Under the pieces are notes generated by a model. The model was given only the letters and a program-made list of their open reading frames with translations. It was not told the DNA's origin and did no database searches. The position numbers and the translations under genes are program-made. Shown in pieces: positions 1 through 7,099 of a DNA stretch of 64,000 nt. Location: contig DLGW01000010.1 of NCBI GenBank assembly GCA_002482885.1, positions 45,667 to 109,666 on the forward strand, given 5' to 3'. Numbering within the stretch: position 1 is the first letter of the stretch; every line of letters starts with the position of its first letter. This stretch comes from Flavobacteriaceae bacterium UBA7684. Lineage in GTDB: Bacteria > Bacteroidota > Bacteroidia > Flavobacteriales > Flavobacteriaceae.

Positions 1-1289
1 ATTTTAAATTCTAGCCAAGCTTCTCCGGGTAATTTCATTTCGGCATATAATAGTAAACGTTTTTCATCTTTATTGGCAATCATCACACGCCAAAAATCAA
101 GCGCATCACCGGTATTTAATTCAGTATCACTTTTTCGGCCACGGCGCATGCCAACACCTTTCACCAACTGATCTAAAAATCCTCTGATTTCCCAAAGCCA
201 ATTGGCATAATACCAGCCATTATTTCCACCAATAGACCATATTTTTTCTAAGGCTTTTTTGCTGTTTTTAAGTTTTAGTTTTTTAACATCAACATAACAC
301 CCATTGGTAGGAACTTCAATAAACTTTGAAATTCCTTTGAGTAGTAATTTACTACTTTGCGCATCTTTCCAGCTAGATATTACTTGGTTTTGCTCAATTT
401 TATCAAAAGCCAGTTTAATCGCAGTTTCGTAATCTAACGGTTTAATATTCAGTAATTCAGCTAAAGAATTAGGCTTGCAAACCACTTCCACTTTCATGCT
501 GTTTACCAGGTTTTTAGCCAGTGCATACGAAGTAGCAGTTACAAAATATAACCAATACGACGATATCCTAGGAGTCATAACAGGCACAATCAAAATACTC
601 CTTTTTAAACCCCTTATTTTAGCAAAACGTAAAAGCATTTCTTTGTACGTTAAAATATCAGGGCCGCCAATATCATAACTTTTATGGTAAGTTTCGGTTT
701 TGCCCATTACGCCAATTAAAAATTCAATAACATTACGAATGGCAATGGGCTGACATTTTGTTTTTAGCCAACGAGGCGTAATCATAAAAGGTAATTTTTC
801 CACCAAATCTCTAATGATTTCAAAAGAAGCACTTCCTGAACCTACAATAATACCCGCTTTTAAAGTAGTCAGCGCAAAACGAGCTTCTGATAATATGGTT
901 TCTACATTTTTTCTGGAAGATAAATGTTTAGATAACTCTTCGGTATTACTAATTCCGCTTAAGTAAATGACCTGTTTGGCTTGCGTTTGTTCAATTCTAA
1001 GTTTAAAATTAGTAGCACAAATTTCTTCCATGTTTTCAAAATCACCACTTTGTGTAGACATCGAATGGATAAGGTAATACGCAACATCAATATCGTTAGG
1101 AATATTTTTAAGGCTCTCTTGATTTAAAAAATCTACTTCAATAACTTTAAGATTAACGTTTTGAAAGTTTTTATAATTAAACCTTTTTTGATCCCTTACG
1201 CAACAAACCACCTCGTGATTGTTTTCAAGTAAAACAGGCAACAACCTTTGAGCAATGTATCCTGTAACACCAGTCAGTAATATTTTCAT
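1..1289 (-). CDS. SDR-type NAD(P)-binding protein with C-terminal DUF2867 domain (partial)
   Basis: The reading frame is open from an ATG at 1289 down to the window edge (about 429 residues, C-terminus missing). The N-terminus MKILLTGVTGYIAQRLL is a Rossmann fold with the GxxGxxA/G NAD(P) motif, and the YYLIHSM stretch around residue 80 is typical of atypical SDRs of the nucleoside-diphosphate-sugar epimerase type. The last visible residues (LYAEMKLPGEAWLEF) match the DUF2867 part found in this two-domain family. The substrate is unknown; cofactor-dependent oxidoreductase activity is an inference from the fold. It is divergent from nirB, with about 300 bp between them. Confidence 0.8.
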   Translation of the reverse strand, partial: MKILLTGVTGYIAQRLLPVLLENNHEVVCCVRDQKRFNYKNFQNVNLKVIEVDFLNQESLKNIPNDIDVAYYLIHSMSTQSGDFENMEEICATNFKLRIEQTQAKQVIYLSGISNTEELSKHLSSRKNVETILSEARFALTTLKAGIIVGSGSASFEIIRDLVEKLPFMITPRWLKTKCQPIAIRNVIEFLIGVMGKTETYHKSYDIGGPDILTYKEMLLRFAKIRGLKRSILIVPVMTPRISSYWLYFVTATSYALAKNLVNSMKVEVVCKPNSLAELLNIKPLDYETAIKLAFDKIEQNQVISSWKDAQSSKLLLKGISKFIEVPTNGCYVDVKKLKLKNSKKALEKIWSIGGNNGWYYANWLWEIRGFLDQLVKGVGMRRGRKSDTELNTGDALDFWRVMIANKDEKRLLLYAEMKLPGEAWLEFK

Positions 1290-1404
1290 AAAAAACAGAT
1301 TCAAATGCTATGAAAGATAGTGATATTCTGTTTTGTACAATTTTGAAAAGCTAATTATTTATGAAAAATATTGATTGTTATTTAGTCTGAAAGCCCACCG
1401 CCAA

Positions 1405-1495
1405 GAATCTAGCCCCGATTGCAGTGACATCCTTTTGCAAACGAGCGGAGCCTTGCGAGTTTGTAAAAGATATAACGAAAAGCGGGAAATAGCTT
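1405..1495 (+). ncRNA. Hairpin-rich intergenic element, copy A
   Basis: An outer stem (AGC-CCCG near 1411-1417 against CGGG...GCT near 1483-1493) encloses an 11-bp inner stem, CTTTTGCAAAC (1432-1442) with GTTTGTAAAAG (1459-1469), which has one G-U pair. The strings ACATCCTTTT and AAAAGATATAACG recur in copy C (62868-62960, minus) and, with changes, in copy B (6262-6372). The recurring conserved strings together with base-paired arms of variable sequence suggest a structured RNA or a mobile palindromic repeat common in flavobacteria. It lies in the divergent region between the SDR gene and nirB, upstream of the nirB promoter. It may belong to a Bacteroidetes RNA family such as Flavo-1, but I cannot confirm that from sequence alone. 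Confidence 0.5.
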
Positions 1496-1527
1496 CAAAA
1501 AAAAATACTTACTTTTTTATTTGTAAT

Positions 1528-1559
1528 TACGTATTTGTACGTATAAATACTTATATTTG
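1528..1559 (+). promoter_or_regulatory. nirB promoter with phased upstream repeats
   Basis: TATATTTG at 1552-1559 fits the Bacteroidetes -7 consensus TAnnTTTG, 29 nt before the nirB ATG. No TTG lies at the expected -33 distance. Instead TACGTA occurs at 1528-1533 and 1538-1543 and TACTTA at 1548-1553, a 10-bp (one helical turn) period running into the -7 box. ATTTGTACGTATAAAT (1533-1548) is also a 14/16 palindrome. The missing -33 box suggests activator dependence; the NarL-like regulator at 9043 is a candidate, but that is inference. Confidence 0.5.
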
Positions 1560-1588
1560 CGCTGTGATAATACTTAATTATTTCGGAT

Positions 1589-4108
1589 ATGAAAAAAGTA
1601 GTAGTAGTTGGTAACGGTATGGTGGGCTATAAATTCTGTGAGAAGTTCATAGAAAAAGCTCCAAAAGGTCAGTATAAATTAGTGGTTTTTGGTGAAGAGC
1701 CACGTCCGGCGTATGATCGGGTTCATTTAAGTGAATTCTTTGAAAATCAGGATGCTAAAAAATTAGAACTGGCTTCAAAAGAATGGTATTTAGAAAATGA
1801 TATTGATTTAATTACTGGCGAAAGGGTAGTGGATATTCATCCAGTGATTCAAACCGTAACTACATTAAATGATGTTCAATATTCGTATGACTACTTAGTT
1901 TTAGCTACGGGTTCATCGGCATTTGTGCCTTCTATCCAAGGGGTAGAAAAAGAAGGGGTGTTTGTGTACCGAACCATTGAAGATTTAGAAGCCATGTTGG
2001 CGTATGCTGATAAACTGAAAAAAACAAAACCAAATCCGGTTGGAGTAGTTTTAGGTGGCGGTTTATTAGGTTTAGAAGCAGGTAAGGCGGTAATGGATAT
2101 GGGATTAGAACCGCATGTGGTGGAATTCGCTCCTAAATTAATGCCCCGTCAATTAGATATCCGAAGCAGTAAAGTACTACAAGTGAAGTTAGAGTCTATG
2201 GGGATTCACATTCATTTAAGCAAAGCAACTAATCGCATTTTAGGCGAATCACATATTACAGGATTAGAATTTGGCGAAGAAGATAAATTAGATGCCGATA
2301 TGTTGGTGATTTCTGCGGGAATCCGTCCACGAGATGAACTGGGTAAAACCTGTGATTTAAAAATGGGATTGCGTGGTGGAATTGTGGTGAACAATCAAAT
2401 GAAAACTTCCGACCCTAACATATACGCCATAGGCGAAGTGGCTTTGTATAATCAAATGATTTACGGATTGGTGGCTCCTGGATATGAAATGGCTGAGGTT
2501 GCAGTGAATCAAATTTTAGGGAATACTGAAATTGTAATGGCGGAAGAAATTGATATGTCCACCAAATTAAAACTAATAGGGGTGGATGTTGCCAGTTTCG
2601 GTGATCCATTTATGCCTGTAGAAAAAGGACATTCTATTTTATTTGAAGATAAAACCAAAAGTTTATATAAAAGAATCAACGTAAGCCACGATGGTAAAAC
2701 CTTATTAGGAGGAATTTTAGTGGGTGATGCCACGGATTACAACATGTTGTATCAAATCTTTAAAAATAAAATTACTTTACCCGAAAATGCCGAAGAATTA
2801 ATATTAGGAGCCAGAGGCGGCGAGGGCGGTTCTGCTTTTGGAAGTGCTTCTAGTTTACCCGATTCTGCACAAATTTGTTCTTGCGAAAATGTAACCAAAG
2901 GTGCTATTTGTGGATTGATTACCAATGAAACTTGTTCCGATTTATCGGGTGTAGTTAAAGCCACCAAAGCCACCACAGGTTGCGGCGGTTGTAAACCGAT
3001 GGTAGTGGATTTGGTAAAAGAATCTTTAAAATCATTAGGTAAAGAAGTAAAAGACACGGTTTGTGAACATTTTCATTACAGCAGACAAGAATTATACGAT
3101 TTGGTAAAAATCAATCAAATCAAAACCTATGATGAAGCCCTAGATACTTTCGGACATGGCGACGGTTGCGAAGTTTGTAAACCATTATTAGCTTCCATAT
3201 TCGCCAGTATTTATATGGAAACAGCCAATAAACAAGTAACCATACAAGATTCTAACGATAGATTTTTGGCAAACATTCAACGTAACGGAACTTATTCAGT
3301 TGTGCCCAGAATTGCTGGGGGTGAAATTACTCCAGACAAATTAATTGTTTTGGGAGAAGTGGCTAAAAAATTCGATTTATATACCAAAATCACAGGCGGA
3401 CAACGCATTGATTTATTCGGGGCTCAATTGAATGATTTACCCGCCATTTGGAAGGAACTAATTTCGGCAGGATTTGAAAGCGGACACGCTTACGGAAAAT
3501 CATTAAGAACTGTAAAAAGTTGTGTAGGTTCCACATGGTGCAGATACGGAATGGACGAAAGTGTGAGTTTTGCCATTGCTTTAGAAGAACGTTACAAAGG
3601 CTTGCGTTCACCACACAAATTTAAAGGAGGTGTTTCAGGGTGCATTCGAGAATGTGCCGAAGCCCGAGGAAAAGATTTTGGGGTAATTGCGGTAGAAGGT
3701 GGCTGGAATTTATACGTATGCGGTAACGGAGGCGCTAATCCAAAACATGCCGTTTTATTGGCAGAACAGATTGATGCTGAAACGTGTATTAAATACCTAG
3801 ACAGATTTTTAATGTATTACATCAAAACCGCAGGACCATTGGTAAGAACTTCCACTTGGTTAGAAAAATTAGAAGGCGGATTGGATTATCTTAAAAAAGT
3901 AGTCATCGAAGACAGTTTAGGGTTAGCCGAAGATTTAGAAACCGAAATGCAATCATTAGTAGATGCTTATGAGTGCGAATGGAAACAAGCCATTGAAAGC
4001 CCTGAAATGATGAAGCGTTTCAAACACTTTGTGAATTCAGATGATACGGATGACACTTTAGTATTTGTACCGTTAAGAGATCAAAAAATGCCAGCCCTTT
4101 GGGAATAA
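1589..4108 (+). CDS. nirB: Assimilatory-type NADH-dependent nitrite reductase, large subunit
   Basis: Reduces nitrite to ammonium in the cytoplasm with NADH, using FAD, an Fe-S cluster and siroheme. The 839 residues are close to the family length. Order of domains: an FAD site GNGMVG (8-13), an NADH site LGGGLLGLEAG (155-165), a BFD-like [2Fe-2S] domain with Cys430, Cys432, Cys465 and Cys468, a second BFD-like segment around 490-540, and the ferredoxin-like/siroheme half. The siroheme/[4Fe-4S] ligands are Cys645-x5-Cys651 and Cys685-x3-Cys689. The ATG at 1589 begins directly with the nucleotide-binding strand. nirD follows after 19 nt. Siroheme synthesis and nitrate uptake genes are not in the window. 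Confidence 0.97.
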   Translation: MKKVVVVGNGMVGYKFCEKFIEKAPKGQYKLVVFGEEPRPAYDRVHLSEFFENQDAKKLELASKEWYLENDIDLITGERVVDIHPVIQTVTTLNDVQYSYDYLVLATGSSAFVPSIQGVEKEGVFVYRTIEDLEAMLAYADKLKKTKPNPVGVVLGGGLLGLEAGKAVMDMGLEPHVVEFAPKLMPRQLDIRSSKVLQVKLESMGIHIHLSKATNRILGESHITGLEFGEEDKLDADMLVISAGIRPRDELGKTCDLKMGLRGGIVVNNQMKTSDPNIYAIGEVALYNQMIYGLVAPGYEMAEVAVNQILGNTEIVMAEEIDMSTKLKLIGVDVASFGDPFMPVEKGHSILFEDKTKSLYKRINVSHDGKTLLGGILVGDATDYNMLYQIFKNKITLPENAEELILGARGGEGGSAFGSASSLPDSAQICSCENVTKGAICGLITNETCSDLSGVVKATKATTGCGGCKPMVVDLVKESLKSLGKEVKDTVCEHFHYSRQELYDLVKINQIKTYDEALDTFGHGDGCEVCKPLLASIFASIYMETANKQVTIQDSNDRFLANIQRNGTYSVVPRIAGGEITPDKLIVLGEVAKKFDLYTKITGGQRIDLFGAQLNDLPAIWKELISAGFESGHAYGKSLRTVKSCVGSTWCRYGMDESVSFAIALEERYKGLRSPHKFKGGVSGCIRECAEARGKDFGVIAVEGGWNLYVCGNGGANPKHAVLLAEQIDAETCIKYLDRFLMYYIKTAGPLVRTSTWLEKLEGGLDYLKKVVIEDSLGLAEDLETEMQSLVDAYECEWKQAIESPEMMKRFKHFVNSDDTDDTLVFVPLRDQKMPALWE

Positions 4109-4127
4109 CAATCTAAAAAATAATCAC

Positions 4128-4505
4128 ATGGAAAACATTTTAGAAAAATACGCCACCGTAACCGCTGATCAAGTAAACGTTTGGTTTTCTGTAGGGAAAA
4201 CCACTGATTTTCCAACCGACGGAGGGGCATGCATCAAATATAAAGACAAACAAATTGCCGTATATAATTTTACCCGCCGAGGCGAATGGTACGCTTGCCA
4301 AAATTTGTGTCCGCACAAAATGGAAATGGTTTTATCGCGCGGGATGATTGGTTCTGCTGATGACATCCCGAAAGTAGCTTGCCCGATGCACAAAAAAACG
4401 TTTTCACTTAAAACAGGTAAAGGTTTGTCTGATGAAGATTACAGCATATCGGTGTATCCCGTGAAAGTGGAAGGTGATGAGGTTTTTGTGGGATTCACAG
4501 AGTAA
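4128..4505 (+). CDS. nirD: Nitrite reductase small subunit, Rieske-type
   Basis: Small partner of NirB, with a Rieske [2Fe-2S] fold of 125 residues. The ligand pairs are complete: CPH (Cys61, His63) and CPMH (Cys85, His88), so it should bind a cluster, unlike the NirD proteins that have lost these residues. Nineteen nt separate it from nirB, consistent with one transcript. Family knowledge: the NirD subunit assists electron transfer or stability of the NirB holoenzyme. Confidence 0.95.
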   Translation: MENILEKYATVTADQVNVWFSVGKTTDFPTDGGACIKYKDKQIAVYNFTRRGEWYACQNLCPHKMEMVLSRGMIGSADDIPKVACPMHKKTFSLKTGKGLSDEDYSISVYPVKVEGDEVFVGFTE

Positions 4506-4532
4506 TGGTGAATTATGAATGGTGAGTTATGA
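4505..4532. repeat. Two-copy 14-nt tandem repeat
   Basis: ATGGTGAATTATGA (4505-4518) is followed directly by ATGGTGAGTTATGA (4519-4532), one mismatch in 14. The first copy overlaps the nirD stop codon. Similar two-copy microrepeats occur at 37371, 54275, 55928 and 55988. Confidence 0.7.
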
Positions 4533-4577
4533 ATGATTAATTCTAAGATTTAGAAACCTGAAACAAAATCGGTTATC

Positions 4578-4955
4578 ATGGTTAAATATTTCGCCACATT
4601 AAATAATAGCAAAATCATTCTTTGGTGTTATTTGATATGGTATTTAACCACTGTTTTTTTTCATTTTGATTCTTCGATTCGCATCTGGGTTAATTCACTC
4701 GGAATCAGTTTTGTAATAGGAGTTGCTTTGCTTTTAAGCGTGTCTGCGTCTAAAGATTGGTTCAAACACAATCAATGGCAAACATTCAGACTTTTTTTAA
4801 TGCCCTTTTGTGTGTCCAGTTTTTCCTCGTTAATCAAAGGACAAGGGTTTATCCTCATTTTTCCTCCCGAAAGTTTTGAACTATTGGTTTCTGTGGGTAA
4901 TTGCGTGTTATTTGTTTGTGTGGTTTGTTTGTTTCGGGTTTTGAATAAAGGTTAG
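4578..4955 (+). CDS. Small membrane protein downstream of nirBD, function unknown
   Basis: This 125-residue protein has about four hydrophobic segments (roughly residues 12-30, 38-56, 70-85 and 100-120) and few charged residues. I do not recognise a family. It lies 72 nt after nirD on the same strand and could be co-transcribed with it. No obvious metal or substrate motif is visible. A transport or accessory role in nitrite metabolism would be a guess from position only. Confidence 0.6.
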   Translation: MVKYFATLNNSKIILWCYLIWYLTTVFFHFDSSIRIWVNSLGISFVIGVALLLSVSASKDWFKHNQWQTFRLFLMPFCVSSFSSLIKGQGFILIFPPESFELLVSVGNCVLFVCVVCLFRVLNKG

Positions 4956-5004
4956 GGAGGGGCGGAATTGTTTAGATTAAGTGGGGTTGGAGCGTAAATT
5001 GGAC

Positions 5005-5556
5005 TTATTCGTCTTTAATAATATCGTTATAATAATTAAAAATTTCTATTGCCCTTTTTACGACTAAATCTGCATATGAACCGACAGCAATATTAGATTG
5101 GATTGTTCCACCGCCAGAGTATTCTTCTTTTGTCATAGTGTTTATGAGCTTTGCTTCAGCATCACGATAAGTAAGCCAAGCTCTTTGTGCATTAATTAGT
5201 TCTTTTTGGTCTTCTGATTTAAGATGTTTTAAAAGTTTGTTATAGTATTTGTTCATTAACTTATCATAGGAAGTTGCCATTTCTTGAACTGTTATATTCA
5301 TTCCTATCGTTGAATAGTCAATGTTCATACGCTCTGAAACTAGTCGTTCTATTCGTAATGTATCTAAAGAAAACTCCATTTGGTCTGTAGTTAGGTCTTG
5401 TTTGGTAAGGGTTTCTTTAAATACGGGTATTTGCTTTTCAATTTTGGATTTTAGTTGTTGTAAAATTTGTGGAGTTATTTCTTTTGGACCATCATTTTGT
5501 CCAAATGAAAAGTGTCCGACAAAGAAAAAGAAGATTGAAAGTAATAGTTGTTTCAT
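5005..5556 (-). CDS. Secreted LprI/DUF1311-like protein
   Basis: The 183-residue protein has a clear signal peptide (MKQLLLSIFFFFVGHFSFGQ, probably cut near residue 20). The C-terminal half carries the DUF1311/LprI pattern: short helices ending in DQKELINAQRAWLTYRDAEA, with the usual W and YRD. In LprI-type proteins the two conserved cysteines of this module form a disulfide; here they are absent. Some family members inhibit lysozyme, which I cannot infer for this one. It stands alone on the minus strand downstream of the toxin-antitoxin pair. Confidence 0.65.
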   Translation of the reverse strand: MKQLLLSIFFFFVGHFSFGQNDGPKEITPQILQQLKSKIEKQIPVFKETLTKQDLTTDQMEFSLDTLRIERLVSERMNIDYSTIGMNITVQEMATSYDKLMNKYYNKLLKHLKSEDQKELINAQRAWLTYRDAEAKLINTMTKEEYSGGGTIQSNIAVGSYADLVVKRAIEIFNYYNDIIKDE

Positions 5557-5599
5557 GTGGTTGTCAATGTGTTTAAAGTTTACTATTGGATATCCCTTT

Positions 5600-5899
5600 T
5601 TATTCTTTAATTCTATTTTTTAAATCCATGTTTCCTCCAAGTATTCTAATAACTTCTATTTCATTTTCGTTTAGAATTCTGTAAAAAATAATGTGTTTAT
5701 TTGCTGTAAATCCGAAAAATTGTGGCTCAATTTCTTCGTAATTTTTACCGATTTGAGGACTTTTGGATATTAATTGACAGAAATCAATTAATTCTTGGTA
5801 ATATTTATCAGCTTGATTTTCAGACCAAAATTTATAAGTGTATTCATAAATTTTAGACAAATCTTCAACCGCTTTGTTTGTTAAAAAATATTTAGCCAT
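5600..5899 (-). CDS. ParE/RelE-type toxin
   Basis: A 99-residue protein of the ParE/RelE fold: N-terminal LTNKAVEDLSKIYEYT helix, middle ISKSPQIGKNY and C-terminal strands HIIFYRI and IEVIRILGG. ParE proteins poison DNA gyrase and RelE proteins cut mRNA; the aligned features favour the ParE branch. Its ATG overlaps the end of the antitoxin gene by 8 bp, the usual antitoxin-first arrangement. Confidence 0.88.
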   Translation of the reverse strand: MAKYFLTNKAVEDLSKIYEYTYKFWSENQADKYYQELIDFCQLISKSPQIGKNYEEIEPQFFGFTANKHIIFYRILNENEIEVIRILGGNMDLKNRIKE

Positions 5900-6143
5900 T
5901 ATTTCTCATTTTGGCTTTTAAGGATTCTAGATGTTTTTTAGGTTCAAATTCCTTTGCAATTCCGCTATCAATTCCTTCTTGAAGTGCATTTTTTAAGATT
6001 TGAATTTTGTTTTCTTCTTCCTCTAATAATCTTAAACCAGCTCGAATTACTTCACTCGCATTTTTATAACGTCCTTCTAAAATTCTACCATCAACAAAAC
6101 TTTCAAAATAATTTCCTAAAGAAACTGATGTGTTACGTCCCAT
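5892..6143 (-). CDS. ParD-like ribbon-helix-helix antitoxin
   Basis: An 83-residue protein. The N-terminus TSVSLGNYFESFV resembles a ribbon-helix-helix DNA-binding module, followed by the ParD signature NASEVIRAGLRLLEEEE and a charged C-terminal tail that would wrap the toxin. It is first in the operon and should both neutralise the toxin and bind the palindromic operator at 6175-6191. The reading starts at ATG 6143, 32 nt from that operator. Confidence 0.88.
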   Translation of the reverse strand: MGRNTSVSLGNYFESFVDGRILEGRYKNASEVIRAGLRLLEEEENKIQILKNALQEGIDSGIAKEFEPKKHLESLKAKMRNNG

Positions 6144-6169
6144 GTCTGTATGATTTAATTTGATTGAAA

Positions 6170-6191
6170 CAAAGTTACCAAATTTTGGTAA
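6170..6191 (-). promoter_or_regulatory. Toxin-antitoxin promoter and operator
   Basis: TTACCAAA (6175-6182) and TTTGGTAA (6184-6191) form a perfect 8-bp palindrome with a 1-nt centre. On the minus strand a TAACTTTG -7 box (plus 6170-6177) overlaps the near arm. The ATG of the antitoxin is 26 nt further. This layout fits autorepression by the ParD-like protein. Confidence 0.65.
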
Positions 6192-6261
6192 TTTTTAAAT
6201 GTATTTGTGAATTTGTTTAATCGAAAAATACATTAAGACTTTTGACTTTCCAACTTTCGAC

Positions 6262-6372
6262 TAATCCTGCGTTAAGGACAGTAGTGGAAATCCTTTTAAC
6301 CCAGCCCGAATTTTGGCTGGGTTAAAAGATTGTAACGAATGGCCTGACCCGCCTAGGCGGGAAACACCCTTA
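6262..6372 (+). ncRNA. Hairpin-rich intergenic element, copy B (variant)
   Basis: The core is a perfect 14-bp stem, CTTTTAACCCAGCC (6293-6306) with GGCTGGGTTAAAAG (6315-6328), around an 8-nt loop. The flanks GTGGAAATCCTTTT and AAAAGATTGTAACGAA match those of copies A and C. A second palindrome, CCCGCCTAGGCGGG (6348-6361), follows. The element occupies the middle of a 350-bp gap between the divergent antitoxin and DUF4202 genes; apart from it and the toxin-antitoxin operator I see nothing else there. It is not placed as a terminator of either neighbour, since both are transcribed away from it. Confidence 0.5.
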
Positions 6373-6494
6373 TTTTTTTTAGATATAAGTAATTAAAGGT
6401 TTAAGTGAATTCGTGATTATTTTTTCTAGACTCCCCTAAAATAACACCCTAAAATTACGTATTTTGGCTTTTTTCTTTTACAAGCCCACATAGA

Positions 6495-7082
6495 ATGAGT
6501 ACTTCAGATAAATTTGAACAAGTTATTGGACTGATTGATGCCCAAAATAATCAAGACCCCAATTTAGAAAATACAGCAAACGGAGCGCAACCTAAAGAAT
6601 TATTATACGCCCAACGAATGACCGAAAAGTTGTTGCAGTTTGAGCCGAATGCTTCTGAACAGGTACAAATTGCAGCACGAGCGCAACACATTTGTCGCTG
6701 GAAAATTGCCCGAGATACTTATCCAATGGATAGAGTAGGTTATTTAAAATGGCGTCAGGATTTAAAAAAGTTTCATGCGGATTTAACGGCTTCGTTGTTG
6801 CAACAAGTGGGGTATGATGCGGATTTTATAGCACGTGTTTCTTTTTTGATTGAAAAAAAATTATTAAAAAAAGATGCAGAAACACAATTGTTAGAAGACG
6901 TGATTTGTTTGGTGTTTTTGGAATATTATTTTGAAGAATTCATACACAAACACGACGATGACAAACTGATTGATATTGTAAAAAAGACTTGGGCTAAAAT
7001 GTCTGAATCAGGGCATGAAGCGGCTTTGCAATTATCTTATTCCGAAAAAGCTTTGGCGATTATTCAAAAAGCCTTAGCTTAA
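6495..7082 (+). CDS. DUF4202 family protein
   Basis: This 195-residue soluble protein matches the DUF4202 pattern: AYAQRMTEKL-like start (LLYAQRMTEKLLQFEP), ARAQHICRWKIARDTYP, GYLKWRQDLKKFHA, a helical middle and EDVICLVFLEYYFEEF. The conserved His, Arg and Trp residues could form a site, but no biochemical role is established that I know of. It is followed 17 nt later by the NarX-like kinase gene and sits in the same neighbourhood as nirBD, suggesting a link to nitrite or sulfite metabolism (inference). The segment upstream has the copy B element but no clear promoter. Confidence 0.8.
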   Translation: MSTSDKFEQVIGLIDAQNNQDPNLENTANGAQPKELLYAQRMTEKLLQFEPNASEQVQIAARAQHICRWKIARDTYPMDRVGYLKWRQDLKKFHADLTASLLQQVGYDADFIARVSFLIEKKLLKKDAETQLLEDVICLVFLEYYFEEFIHKHDDDKLIDIVKKTWAKMSESGHEAALQLSYSEKALAIIQKALA

Positions 7083-7099
7083 ATTTTTGAATTGTTTTT

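Noticed and set aside
1375..1614. Plus-strand ORF of 79 codons before nirB
   Set aside because: It runs through the hairpin element and promoter and overlaps nirB; no family pattern.
2752..3057. Minus-strand ORF of 101 codons within nirB
   Set aside because: Antisense shadow of a strongly conserved gene, no independent support.
5321..5623. Plus-strand ORF of 100 codons over the LprI-like gene
   Set aside because: Antisense shadow; the minus frame has a signal peptide and family match.
6292..6328. Rho-independent terminator
   Set aside because: Both flanking genes are transcribed away from the hairpin and there is no T-tract after the stem; the stem recurs as part of a repeated element.
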